From the NCBI GenBank assembly GCA_021812825.1, contig JAKAMO010000011.1, positions 1 to 41,328 of the forward strand: 41,328 bases of DNA, in the 5' to 3' direction. Under the pieces are notes generated by a model, which did not search any database, had not been told where the DNA came from, and saw only the letters and a program-made list of their open reading frames with translations. This DNA comes from a bacterium (GTDB taxonomy: Bacteria > Elusimicrobiota > Elusimicrobia > Elusimicrobiales > UBA9959). This document shows positions 16,326 to 24,298 of the stretch, piece after piece. The position numbers were made by a program, and so were the translations under genes. Within the stretch, counting starts at the first letter, position 1. Every line of letters begins with the position of its first letter.

Positions 16326-17237
16326 TTAGCGGGAGTTGCACGACGAAGGCATTACGTTCTGCGCGTACCGGCAGAACGGGGTGTTGTTGCACTTGGCCGG
16401 ATTGTTGTTATTGATATAGCAGAACTGGGTCTGAGTAGGGTTCATTCCCGGCCGGCCGGCGCAGTAAGACTCGTCCGAGGCGGGGGTCCAGAAACAGCCG
16501 GGGGTGGCGCTGCAGCGGCCCTGGTCGTTGCTGAGGATATTACAGAACGGGTTATGCGGCTGAGGCTGGGGCCCCGGCTGCGGTGGGTAGTACGGCTGGG
16601 GCGCCGGCGGCCTGGAATTGCACGACGAAGGCATCACGTTCCGCACGTACCGGCAGAACGGGGTGTTGTTGCAACCGGCCGGATTGTTGTTATTGATATA
16701 ACAGAACTGGGTCTGAGTAGGGTTCATTCCCGGCCGGCCGGCGCAGTAAGACTCGTCCGAGGCGGGGGTCCAGGAACAGCCGGGGGTGGCGCTGCAGCGG
16801 CCCTGGTCGTTGCTGAGGATATAACAGAACGGATTGGCTTCATAAGCCATGTCCGAGAGCGGGGCTATCTTGTCGCTCTCTATCGTATGCCCCACGGGGT
16901 AGCCGTAGAGGGCCGCGGGCAGCAGCTTCTTCCTGACGGCGTCCTTGTAGGTCTTCTCGCTGCTGAAAGTCACCACTATGGCCTGCTCGCCGCCGTGACC
17001 AAGCACCTTAAGGCCGGTCACGCCCGGTATGGCCATGAGCTTGGCGCGGTGCATCTCCAGGACCTCCGCGGCTGAAAGAGGAACTATTTCCGGCCTCGGG
17101 ACTGCGACCTTTGCCTCCATGGCTTGAGTTATATTAACCTTCTCAAGCGAAGCGGCCGAGGCAGCTTTCTCGAATTCCCCCGCCCGGGCGGCGCCCGCGA
17201 CGGAAACCAGTATCAGCATCGCTATCATCTTCGTCAT
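16326..17237 (-). CDS. Secreted protein with two near-identical eight-cysteine repeats
   Basis: A 303-residue exported protein: signal peptide (about 1-19), an alpha/beta domain at 50-125 (VTGLKVLGHGGEQAIVVTFS), then two 75-residue repeats at 135-209 and 229-303 joined by a Pro-rich linker (PAPQPYYPPQPGPQPQP). Each repeat has eight cysteines at matching positions (C138 to C206; C232 to C300), with segments such as CSATPGC and CAGRPGMNPTQTQFC. Four disulphides per repeat are likely outside the cytoplasm. The repeats differ at only five or so residues. No family recognised. First gene after promoter copy b. Confidence 0.82.
   Translation of the reverse strand: MTKMIAMLILVSVAGAARAGEFEKAASAASLEKVNITQAMEAKVAVPRPEIVPLSAAEVLEMHRAKLMAIPGVTGLKVLGHGGEQAIVVTFSSEKTYKDAVRKKLLPAALYGYPVGHTIESDKIAPLSDMAYEANPFCYILSNDQGRCSATPGCSWTPASDESYCAGRPGMNPTQTQFCYINNNNPAGCNNTPFCRYVRNVMPSSCNSRPPAPQPYYPPQPGPQPQPHNPFCNILSNDQGRCSATPGCFWTPASDESYCAGRPGMNPTQTQFCYINNNNPAKCNNTPFCRYAQNVMPSSCNSR
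16329..16835 (-). repeat. Direct 225-base repeat encoding the eight-cysteine module
   Basis: Copies at 16329-16553 and 16611-16835, separated by a 57-base proline-rich linker. Near identity at the DNA level, including silent positions, points to recent duplication or gene conversion. Confidence 0.85.
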
Positions 17238-17330
17238 TTTACTTTCTCCTTATATGTTGTTCCGGAGCGCCTTACTGCCGTCTGCCGTAGATTTTCCGGC
17301 GCGGCCGCGTTAACGCGGCTGCGTATATAC

Positions 17331-17450
17331 AGTTTACCGGTCAGGAGGCCCGCACGCATGAGGCGCCGGCCCCCCGCCGCTGCAGTTATATTTCCCAGGC
17401 GGATTGCCCGCACGGCTTACGCGCCCGAACGCTTTAAAAACACCCTTTTG
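17331..17450 (-). promoter_or_regulatory. Composite promoter module, copy b
   Basis: On the minus strand: CAAAA-N5-TTTTT (17436-17450), CGTAAG (17416-17421) followed by the conserved GGGCA, CATGC (17356-17360) and -10 TAAACT (17331-17336). The -35 ATGCGT has a 17-base spacer. It precedes the eight-cysteine repeat gene with a leader of roughly 85 bases. The rest of the 436-base gap (17238-17673) holds only the two hairpins listed next; no gene is supported there. Confidence 0.7.
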
Positions 17451-17512
17451 TTACGCGTCTCCGGCAGGCCGCGGCGGAGCACGGGCAGTTCTAGCCCGGG
17501 CTGCCATTCATA

Positions 17513-17532
17513 CCCGGCCTTGAAAGGCCGGG
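17513..17532 (+). terminator. Terminator-like hairpin on the plus strand
   Basis: CCCGGCCTT (17513-17521) pairs with AAGGCCGGG (17524-17532), followed by GTTTTC. The two-base loop would open by a pair or two. No plus-strand gene lies upstream, so its role is unclear. Confidence 0.35.
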
Positions 17533-17550
17533 GTTTTCTGGAAGGGAAGA

Positions 17551-17580
17551 TAAAAAAGCGGCCTAAGGCCGCTTTCTTTT
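17551..17580. terminator. Rho-independent terminator of the 17674 gene
   Basis: AAAGCGGCC (17555-17563) pairs with GGCCGCTTT (17567-17575). On the minus strand the stem is followed by TTTTTTA, a strong terminator for the gene ending at 17674. On the plus strand CTTTT follows. A near copy lies at 23852-23877. Confidence 0.8.
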
Positions 17581-17673
17581 CCCCTGTCCGGACGGCCAGG
17601 CCGCCGGACTTTCCGTGTGGATCTTGTCCCTGGGACCCAGGGCAATACGCTGGACGTCAGCGACTTACCCGGC

Positions 17674-18630
17674 TCAGCGGGGATAGCGCGCGATGCGGAA
17701 GCCGTTGTAGTCCTTCACTTCGTCTTCCATGCCGAAATCGCGGAACTGGGCCCTCAGATAGCCGCTCTCGCCGCCGTCCCGGTAAAAATTCCCGCCCCTG
17801 GTGGCCCGCTTGGGCATCCAGTCCGCCTCGCCGCCGTAAGAACTGGTGGCCTTATTCTCCAGCCACTGGCTTACGTTGCCGGCCATGTCGCAAAGTCCCT
17901 GCGCCGTGTTGCCTTTCGGCCTGGAGCAGACGGGCATTGTCGCCTTGCCGCCGCAGCCGGGGCCCCCTTCGTCCATCACGGCCCGGGCGCAGGTCGGCGG
18001 TTCGTCGCCCCATGGATATTTTTGCGCCCTGCCGCCGCCGGTGGCGGCGAATTCCCATTCGGTTTCGGTAGGGAGTCTCGCGCCCTTGAACCTGGCGTAC
18101 TGCCTGGCCTGCTCCCAGGTGATGCAGTTTATGGGGTGGAACTGCCTGCCTTCCTTGCCCCAGTTGCAGTTGGCGCCGGCGTTGCTGTTCTTATCGGTGC
18201 CTGGAAGCGGGCACTTGCCCCTGACCACGCATTCGGCGTATTGCTCCACCGTCACGAGGGTCCGGGAGAGCTCGAAAGGCTTTACCGCGGCCTCGTGAGC
18301 GGGCCGGGCTTCAGGACAGAATCTAAGGTCCTCTGCGCCCATCAAGAACCTGCCACCTCCGAACCTGACCCATTCCACCGGCCGTCCGGGAACACCGTCC
18401 GCCGGCCAGCCGGAAACATATATCTTCTTGCCGGCTGCGGCCTGCGCCGGGCCCGGCACCGGGACGGGGACATCCGCGCCCTTGTCATAGCCGAGCTGTT
18501 CCGCGGCGCTGCCGGCCACGGCATCCCTGAGATCCGCCGGAATATGACTCTGCGGCCGCTGGCCGTAAAGATAGAACGCGGCGGCGGCGGTTATCGTCGC
18601 GGCAGCTATCATCCTGAGCGGCGTTTTCAT
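17674..18630 (-). CDS. Exported formylglycine-enzyme-fold (SUMF1/FGE-sulfatase domain) protein with HIPADLRDA leader
   Basis: A 318-residue protein. The N-terminus is a membrane segment (residues 7-22) followed by HIPADLRDA at 29-37, the leader shared with six other proteins in the window. Residues about 85-315 are an FGE-sulfatase domain: GGGRFLMGAEDLRFCPE, LPTETEWEFAATGG, YPWGD, NVSQWLENK and the ending RGGNFYRDGG...NGFRIARYP. The paired catalytic cysteines of true formylglycine-generating enzymes in the RGGS/N region are absent, so binding or another reaction is more likely than sulfatase activation. Start at ATG 18630 gives a normal leader. A strong terminator follows. Its upstream region lacks the composite promoter module. 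Confidence 0.85.
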   Translation of the reverse strand: MKTPLRMIAAATITAAAAFYLYGQRPQSHIPADLRDAVAGSAAEQLGYDKGADVPVPVPGPAQAAAGKKIYVSGWPADGVPGRPVEWVRFGGGRFLMGAEDLRFCPEARPAHEAAVKPFELSRTLVTVEQYAECVVRGKCPLPGTDKNSNAGANCNWGKEGRQFHPINCITWEQARQYARFKGARLPTETEWEFAATGGGRAQKYPWGDEPPTCARAVMDEGGPGCGGKATMPVCSRPKGNTAQGLCDMAGNVSQWLENKATSSYGGEADWMPKRATRGGNFYRDGGESGYLRAQFRDFGMEDEVKDYNGFRIARYPR

Positions 18631-18846
18631 AATGCAACCACGGGCTTTCCGGTTATTGAATATATTATTGAGGGAAATATCCGGATAGGCAAGGACCATT
18701 GGACCTATTATTGCTACGTATCCCGCTTTCCTGGCGCAGCTGGAACAAGTTCTGCGCGGACTTCGACAATGCTTGGCCGAAGATATGCCGCTGTTCAGGC
18801 CGGCCGATGCCCGCGTTGTCCGGACGAACCAGGGCAGGGCGAAAAC

Positions 18847-19239
18847 CTATACCGCCAGGGCGTCACCAGACAGTCCGTTCACTTTGACAAGGATCTCGCC
18901 AAGCTTCTCGCTCTTGGAAAGGACCCGCCGCAGGTTCCCTGGCAGCCCGCTTTTCGCCATGCCCCACTTGATCACTTTTTGGGCTTCATATCCCGACAGT
19001 ATAGCCACCGGGGACTCCACGCCTTTCCTCTCCAGCTCCCTGGCCACGTCGCAGCCGTCCATGTCCGGCAGCATCATGTCAGCCAGCACCACGTCGAACT
19101 TCATCCGAGAGGCTTTCTCCAACCCCTCGGCGCCGCAGCACGCGGTTTCCACCTCGTAGCCGCCTACGGCCACGAAGTACCTGGCCACGATACTCGCGTA
19201 GCCCTCGTTGTCGTCAATTATCAGCAACCGTTTCGCCAT
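18847..19239 (-). CDS. Stand-alone response-regulator receiver protein
   Basis: A 130-residue CheY-like receiver domain with no output domain. The acidic pair Asp9-Asp10 (LLIIDDNEGYAS), phospho-acceptor Asp54 (VVLADMMLPDMDG), Ser82 (AILSGYEAQK) and Lys108 (VLSKSEKLGE) match the family. No histidine kinase is in the window. It lies 117 bases after the fused regulator gene on the same strand, so it may be co-transcribed with it. The 216-base gap to the FGE-fold gene contains no supported gene. Confidence 0.88.
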   Translation of the reverse strand: MAKRLLIIDDNEGYASIVARYFVAVGGYEVETACCGAEGLEKASRMKFDVVLADMMLPDMDGCDVARELERKGVESPVAILSGYEAQKVIKWGMAKSGLPGNLRRVLSKSEKLGEILVKVNGLSGDALAV

Positions 19240-19356
19240 AGCACCCTCCGGCGCACCTTCGCCATAACTGACATCATGCCCATTATCATAGCTTCCGTAG
19301 TATCTCCGTCATTCTCCTCGATAAACAAGAACTGCCGCAGTTGACTACGGTAAACG

Positions 19357-21081
19357 TCAGAAATCCCGGACTTTCGCCAGGCTGCATTCGACGTAAAAAA
19401 GGGTGGAATCCTCCGTTCCCCCGCGGACGCCGCTGTTGCGCGCAGTCTCAAGGCTCTGCCGCAGCAACGGCAGGTAGCTTCCCATAACCTCCCCCGCCTC
19501 CGCCCGGAAGAAGTTCCTGGCCCTGTGACGCAGACAGCCGCTCCCCGCGAACCTGTCGGTATAAGTTCCCAATTTGCGGAGCAGTCCGGAGTCCATGTCC
19601 GTTCTTGGCAGGTCCGCGGCCGCGGGGGCAAAAGCGGATTTGCAGCCGTTTGCGCCTTCTTTCAGCAACACCCCCGCCTTAGCCAGCCGTTGCAGCGCTT
19701 TCCTGGCCGCGGCGGCATCAAGCCGCAGCGCACCGGAAAGCCCGGGCGGGGTCCAGACTCCGCCATCCGCGCTGAGAGCGGTAAAACAGACAAAAGCGTC
19801 ATAGTCGTACAATACCGCTTCCGCCTGCGGCAGCGAGAGCAGCCGCAACTCCGGCCTGCCGCATGCCGGCCCTGCCTGCGCGGCCGGAGGGTGCGTCCCG
19901 CCTGCCGCGGCGGAAAGCAGAGGCAAGATCAGCCCGTTGTAGGTCTCCTCTCCGGCCACAGTCCTTATCCAGGCCGCGACAAAGGCGCCGGCGCGCGCGT
20001 CAGGCGGCGCGGGAGACAGGAGAAGCCGCAGTTTCAGGAGCACTCCTCCCTCCGGAGGCTCACCCTGTTCCAGCAGCAGATAGCGGCGGTAGGATATTCC
20101 AAGGGCGGCCCGCCCTCCGCAGCCGTGGTAAAACTTGTAAGCCGTCGGATAGCCGGCTTCCAGCCTGAACTTCCTGAGCGTATCCGAGAACCGCGTTCTC
20201 CCGCGCGGCTCTTCCTCCACGCGTCCGCGCCGGAAGTCACACACCTGGACCACCCGCCCTTCCACGTAAAAGATCGCCGTCGTAGGGCTTTTTTCCTGCA
20301 CGCTGTAGCCGTGCGACGCCTCGACCGCGAAACGCAGCGAAGGCGAGAAACGCCCCAGGAACTGGTCCTTGTCCGCCCGCACGAAGACCCCCTCGTGCAG
20401 CCGCGTTTCCGCGGTCGCGGCCAGGCGCGTGACGTTCTCATCAGCTTTTTTATATAGTTCCGCGGAGATCGCGCTCAGCCGCGGAGTCTGCACCATCCTG
20501 TGTGGAAAGGCGCATCTGTAGAGGCCCGGCCTCACCCTTTTGGCTATTTTAGCCGCAGCCAGCCGCTTCAGCGCGCGGTCCGCATCCTCTTTTTGAATGT
20601 GCAGCGCCCCGGCCAGGCCGTCGGAAGACCATAACCCCGTATCCGAGATCAGCGCCATGTAACAGAGGTACGTGGGATAATCCGCCATGGACGCCGCGAA
20701 CTGCTCGTGGGAAAGGTAATAGGACCGTTCCCTCATCATCGCGCGCACCAGACCGTACAGGGGGGTCTTAACCTCTTCTTCGGTCGGCGCAGGCAGGAAA
20801 GGCTTGATAAGCCGGTCATAAGCCTCGTCGCCGGCGCGCGTGCGCAGCCACGCGGTTATGAGCCTGTTGGAGCACGGAGACAGGTAAAAGAGCCGGAGAG
20901 CCTGAATAAGCCGGCTCAATTTGTCCGCGTCCGGCAGCATTCCGCTTTCCATGCCCATGTATTGCCGGTAGGAAAACCCGAGCGCCGCCTGTCCGCCGTT
21001 ATCATGAAAAAAGCGGTAGGCAGTAGGAAACCCGGCGTCTTTCCTCAACTTGCGCAGAGCATCAGAGAATAACATAGACAT
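19357..21081 (-). CDS. Fused double TIGR02147-like regulator (type B then type A)
   Basis: A 574-residue protein made of two full regulator units in tandem. Residues 1-285 match the type B protein at 11709 (FSDALRKLRKDAGF; MMRERSYYLSHEQFAASMAD; IFYVEGRVVQVCDF). Residues about 300-574 match the type A protein at 10854 (FSDTLRKFRLEAGY; ALGISYRRYLLLEQG; LFYVECSLAKVRDF). A linker of about 14 residues rich in Arg and Glu joins them. Each half has an XRE-like domain, a winged-helix-like middle and the family's C-terminal domain. Gene order in the split locus is the same, so one arrangement arose from the other. A perfect hairpin lies 12 bases before the ATG. Confidence 0.75.
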   Translation of the reverse strand: MSMLFSDALRKLRKDAGFPTAYRFFHDNGGQAALGFSYRQYMGMESGMLPDADKLSRLIQALRLFYLSPCSNRLITAWLRTRAGDEAYDRLIKPFLPAPTEEEVKTPLYGLVRAMMRERSYYLSHEQFAASMADYPTYLCYMALISDTGLWSSDGLAGALHIQKEDADRALKRLAAAKIAKRVRPGLYRCAFPHRMVQTPRLSAISAELYKKADENVTRLAATAETRLHEGVFVRADKDQFLGRFSPSLRFAVEASHGYSVQEKSPTTAIFYVEGRVVQVCDFRRGRVEEEPRGRTRFSDTLRKFRLEAGYPTAYKFYHGCGGRAALGISYRRYLLLEQGEPPEGGVLLKLRLLLSPAPPDARAGAFVAAWIRTVAGEETYNGLILPLLSAAAGGTHPPAAQAGPACGRPELRLLSLPQAEAVLYDYDAFVCFTALSADGGVWTPPGLSGALRLDAAAARKALQRLAKAGVLLKEGANGCKSAFAPAAADLPRTDMDSGLLRKLGTYTDRFAGSGCLRHRARNFFRAEAGEVMGSYLPLLRQSLETARNSGVRGGTEDSTLFYVECSLAKVRDF

Positions 21082-21092
21082 CGCCCATCCTC

Positions 21093-21112
21093 GGAACAGG
21101 CTTCCCTGTTCC
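21093..21112 (-). promoter_or_regulatory. Perfect hairpin at the start of the fused regulator gene
   Basis: GGAACAGG (21093-21100) pairs with CCTGTTCC (21105-21112) around a 4-base loop, only 12 bases upstream of the ATG at 21081. It would lie in the 5' leader near the ribosome site or act as an operator dyad for autoregulation. Confidence 0.45.
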
Positions 21113-21156
21113 CATCAGCATTTCCAGCCACGGACTCCCGGCCAAGCACCTCGCGC

Positions 21157-21230
21157 TGGTCCATGTGGTTGTCAGGATAACCTGAGGCCATTGCCGACCC
21201 CGCCGCCCAGCACAAGCAGCAAAGGCCTTG
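21157..21230 (-). pseudogene. Decayed start of a paralogue of the 15396 secreted-protein gene
   Basis: The minus strand reads AAGSAMASGYPDNHMDQ, closely matching AAGGAMASGYPNNYMNQ around the signal cleavage site of the 15396 protein. DNA similarity covers about 55 bases and stops on both sides, and no long frame continues. It lies in the 327-base gap 21082-21408, which otherwise holds only the hairpin above. Confidence 0.6.
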
Positions 21231-21408
21231 TCCCGGAACGCGCGGATCCGCCCCGGAGCGGCAGTTGCGCGTGATTCCAATGCTGAGCATCCGGCCGCTG
21301 GTAACGAGGCGTGGAGGGATGTTCTAACCGGCGGCAGGTCATTATCTCCACCAGCGGCTTAAGGGCGCTCAGATCCATCCGTTCCACCTTGATCACCTCT
21401 TCGGCCCG

Positions 21409-23646
21409 TCAGTCCGTCAGCTCCGAGCCGGCGGCGAAGCGGTTGGCCATCTGCGTCACCTCGGTCATGTCCTCCCCCACGCTGTTGTCGGAAGTGTTGA
21501 AGAACCTGTAGGTCTGCGCTACGTCGGCTTCGCCGGGCACGCCCTTGTCGGTGAGGACGTACACCGAGGCGGAGACGTTCTCCGGGCTGACCAGCTGCAC
21601 GGCCACCTTGAGGAAATCCTCGTACTTCAGGCCGCTGCGGGACCGGCCGCCCACGGACATGGCCAGCTTCTCCGAGCGCTCCTTCCAGCCGGCGGCGTCG
21701 CGGGCGGAGGCTATGTCGCTTATGACGCAGGCGGCGGTATAGGCCAGCCTGTGGACTATATTGAGGGGGCTGTCGGAACTGGCGGAATCCAGCGCCGAGG
21801 CTCCCAGGCGGCGGGCGGCTTCGGCCCTGTCGTAGGAGACCTCGCCTTTTGCGCCGACGCTGAAGAGGTCGGCCACCTTGTCCAGGATGGCGCCTTCGGC
21901 CTCGCGCATCATGTTCAGGTAGGCCCGCAGGATGGCGTTGGCCGGGGCCAGCACAACCTCCTCCACGCCGTTGGCGTTGATCATCAGGCTGAAGCTCATT
22001 ATCACCTTGTCGTAGAGCTTGGTCTTCACCACCTGCGGCGGCACCGGCTGGCCGAAGTCCGGCGGGAAGAGCCCCATGGCCGGCACGGTGTTGGAATTAT
22101 CCACGCCGTCGCCGCGGCGGCCCACGTACTTGAGCACGCCGTTGGCGTTGTTCATCATGTAGCGGGCGGCGTTGTCGCCGTCGCTGACGAAGCCCTCGTA
22201 CTGGTTGTACATCAGGCTGGCGCGGGTAACCGAGCCGTCCTTGCGCTCGCGGTTCACCACGGTGACGCCGCGCGAGGAGTCGTATTTGGAGTTGCTGCCT
22301 ATGAAGGGGATGTTAATGGAGGCCGCGTTGGAGGTGCGGCTGTAGGACTGGGCGTGCAGCGTCTCGCCGTCCCTGGCGAGCGACTGGTAACGGTTATAGG
22401 CCGAGCCCCAGCCCACGGTCTGGTTGTGCAGTATCGGGAGCTGCACCTGCACGCTGTGGCCGTGGCCGTGGTAGAGGTTGCTGCCGGCGAAAGCGGCCTG
22501 CGCGCCTATGGTCTGCCCGGCTTCCCCTGAAATGCCTTCTATCTCGCCGGCGCCTTCGGCGACATTCTCGTCCTCGGAGAGGTTGTCGAAGCGCAGCCCC
22601 ATCTCTATGAAGCGTTTGATCACGCCCAGGTCGCCCCGCAGGAACTTCTCCAGACCGGCCATCTGCGCCTGGTCGCGCGGGTCGAGGATGAACTCCAGCA
22701 GCAGCCGCTTGCCGAGGCTGGTGGACCGGCCGAAGGACAGCCTGAAGGCCAGGTTCTTGTTGGCCTCCCTGGCCCATTCCTTGCCCAGTTCGCGGGCGAA
22801 GAGGTTCTCGGCGCCGGCCTGGCCTATGTCGGAGAAGGGCACCTCTATGGCCGAAAGCGAGATACCGGAGCTGCGCACGCTGACGCGGTCCAGCCGCAGG
22901 CGCAGGCGCAGTTTGCCCTCGTCCATGCGGTAAAGCGTCACGGACGGCTTGCGCTCCTTGGCCGTGCCGGCAGAGACGGAGACCGCCAGGTTGCCGCCCA
23001 CGTTGGCGCCGGCGCCCACGCTGAAGCCGAAGTGCAGCGTAATAGGCAGCTTCCAGAGCTCGCCGTTCTTCATGGCGGCTATACGCCCGGCCGTGGCGGG
23101 AATAATTGTCTTCACCTCGCGCAGCTTGAAGAGCGTTTTCATCTCCTTGCAGTAGCGGTCGCTCTCCAGCGGGCGCACCACCTGGGACCGGCCGTCCAGA
23201 ACAGCGGAAATATTTACGCCCAGCGCGCCCAGGTTCGGCAGGTGCAGCGTTTCGTTGCCCAGATTGCTGATTAGGGTGACGTTCGCCTCGTCCAGCAGGG
23301 CCAGTTTGCCGTCGGCGTACCTGCGGAAGCGCCGGCGGAAGCCGCCGGAAAGGCCGGCTACGTCGGCCAGCGTGCTTTCACGGTTCAGCTTGAGCTGGGC
23401 GTTGCGGCAGACGCTGTCGGCCACGTCCCGCCCCAGTTCCTCCATGAAATGCTGCAGTTCCGTAGAGACCGGCGCGGCCGTGGAAACGGCGGGCGTTCCG
23501 AGAGCCGCGGACTGTTCCTTGAGCGCCCTCACCCCGTCCGAAAAGGACAGGCCCGAGAGGGCCTCCGGGCCGAAGTCCGCCGCGCCGGCCTGCGCCGCGC
23601 AGACGCACATTATGGCCGCCATCAGGGTCTTTATGTTCTTGTTCAT
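21409..23646 (-). CDS. Large secreted protein of unknown function
   Basis: A 745-residue exported protein with a signal peptide (first 23 residues, cleavage after AGAA). Charged helical stretches alternate with beta-rich ones (LHFGFSVGAGANVGGNLAVS; RLRLRLDRVSVRSSGISL), and there is a His-rich turn YHGHGHSVQVQLP near residue 395. The glycine/beta-rich character hints at an outer-membrane or surface location, but I recognise no family. I chose the ATG at 23646 because GAGGAAG lies 4 bases upstream; an ATG at 23688 would put 14 residues before the signal peptide and coincide with the predicted transcription start. Confidence 0.82.
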   Translation of the reverse strand: MNKNIKTLMAAIMCVCAAQAGAADFGPEALSGLSFSDGVRALKEQSAALGTPAVSTAAPVSTELQHFMEELGRDVADSVCRNAQLKLNRESTLADVAGLSGGFRRRFRRYADGKLALLDEANVTLISNLGNETLHLPNLGALGVNISAVLDGRSQVVRPLESDRYCKEMKTLFKLREVKTIIPATAGRIAAMKNGELWKLPITLHFGFSVGAGANVGGNLAVSVSAGTAKERKPSVTLYRMDEGKLRLRLRLDRVSVRSSGISLSAIEVPFSDIGQAGAENLFARELGKEWAREANKNLAFRLSFGRSTSLGKRLLLEFILDPRDQAQMAGLEKFLRGDLGVIKRFIEMGLRFDNLSEDENVAEGAGEIEGISGEAGQTIGAQAAFAGSNLYHGHGHSVQVQLPILHNQTVGWGSAYNRYQSLARDGETLHAQSYSRTSNAASINIPFIGSNSKYDSSRGVTVVNRERKDGSVTRASLMYNQYEGFVSDGDNAARYMMNNANGVLKYVGRRGDGVDNSNTVPAMGLFPPDFGQPVPPQVVKTKLYDKVIMSFSLMINANGVEEVVLAPANAILRAYLNMMREAEGAILDKVADLFSVGAKGEVSYDRAEAARRLGASALDSASSDSPLNIVHRLAYTAACVISDIASARDAAGWKERSEKLAMSVGGRSRSGLKYEDFLKVAVQLVSPENVSASVYVLTDKGVPGEADVAQTYRFFNTSDNSVGEDMTEVTQMANRFAAGSELTD

Positions 23647-23694
23647 ATTCTTCCTCTCTATTACCGGTTTTTTGCCGCCGGGCTTCATAAGGAT

Positions 23695-23812
23695 AGTTTA
23701 GCTTCCGCCGGGCCGCGCCGCATGAGGCCAATGCCCCCGGTAGGTCCGTAATACGGCCTCCCTGTTCTGCCCGCAGGACTTACGCGGACGCGCGCATCAA
23801 AAAAGCGTTTTT
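23695..23812 (-). promoter_or_regulatory. Composite promoter module, copy c
   Basis: On the minus strand: perfect dyad ATCAAAAA...TTTTTTGAT (core 23799-23812), CGTAAG (23779-23784) followed by GGGCA, CATGC (23720-23724) and -10 TAAACT (23695-23700). The -35 ATGCGG has a 17-base spacer. Predicted start near 23688 gives a leader of about 42 bases for the 21409 gene. Confidence 0.72.
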
Positions 23813-23851
23813 GATGCGCGAGCATGCCCGCGCAAATTCTTGAGGAAAAAG

Positions 23852-23877
23852 AAAAAGCGGCCTTCGGGCCGCTTTTT
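23852..23877. terminator. Strong bidirectional terminator hairpin
   Basis: AAAAAGCGGCC (23852-23862) pairs with GGCCGCTTTTT (23867-23877) around TTCG. A/T-runs flank both sides. It follows the gene fragment at 23909 on the minus strand and insulates promoter copy c from upstream transcription. Confidence 0.85.
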
Positions 23878-23908
23878 CTCCGGCTGGGATACCTCCCCAG
23901 TGCCGGAC

Positions 23909-24154
23909 TTAGTAAATGAAGGGAATCATCCTCGGGTCCACCTTGGCTCTCCAGGGATAATAGCTGTAACCCACCGCCTCCTTCTCTCCTTCCATTCTGA
24001 TCGCGGACCCCACCATGCCGTTGGGCAGCACGCGGAACTCCTGTATCAGTTTGCCTCCTTCCCTGAAAGCCGCGACGGCAGCCCCGCGGCCGCCGGGACC
24101 CCGGCTTCGTGCTGCTTCAACACTAACGCTATCTGTGTTCCGTAAACCGCTTAT
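23909..24154 (-). pseudogene. C-terminal fragment of a paralogue of the 37641 exported protein
   Basis: An open frame without a usable start, preceded by TGA at 24155-24157, encodes a stretch closely matching the end of the 37641 protein. GGKLIQEFRVLPNGMVGSAI aligns with KELIQEFRVSDGWIVAE, and EAVGYSYYPWRAKV with GAVAYSYYFILRKI. The stop codon position corresponds. The N-terminal leader and first two thirds are missing. The 144 bases between here and the C11 gene hold nothing I recognise. Confidence 0.75.
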
Positions 24155-24298
24155 TCATGTCTTGCTCCGTAAGCCGCAAAATACGGCAATTTTCCAAGCT
24201 TCCGGCGCCCCGGTTATCAGGGAGAACCTTCTCGCGTTCTCGGCCGGGAAGTTTCGTCTGATGACAGCGCTGCGGGCGCTTTTCCAGGCAGCCGCGCC

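Noticed and set aside
17674..18630. Diversity-generating retroelement target (FGE/C-type-lectin fold)
   Set aside because: No reverse transcriptase, template repeat or adenine-biased variable segment is visible in the window.
17617..19344. A 575-codon plus-strand frame over the FGE-fold and receiver genes
   Set aside because: It is antisense to two clearly recognisable proteins and has no family features; a short piece near 18660-18840 looked protein-like but has no start or neighbours supporting it.
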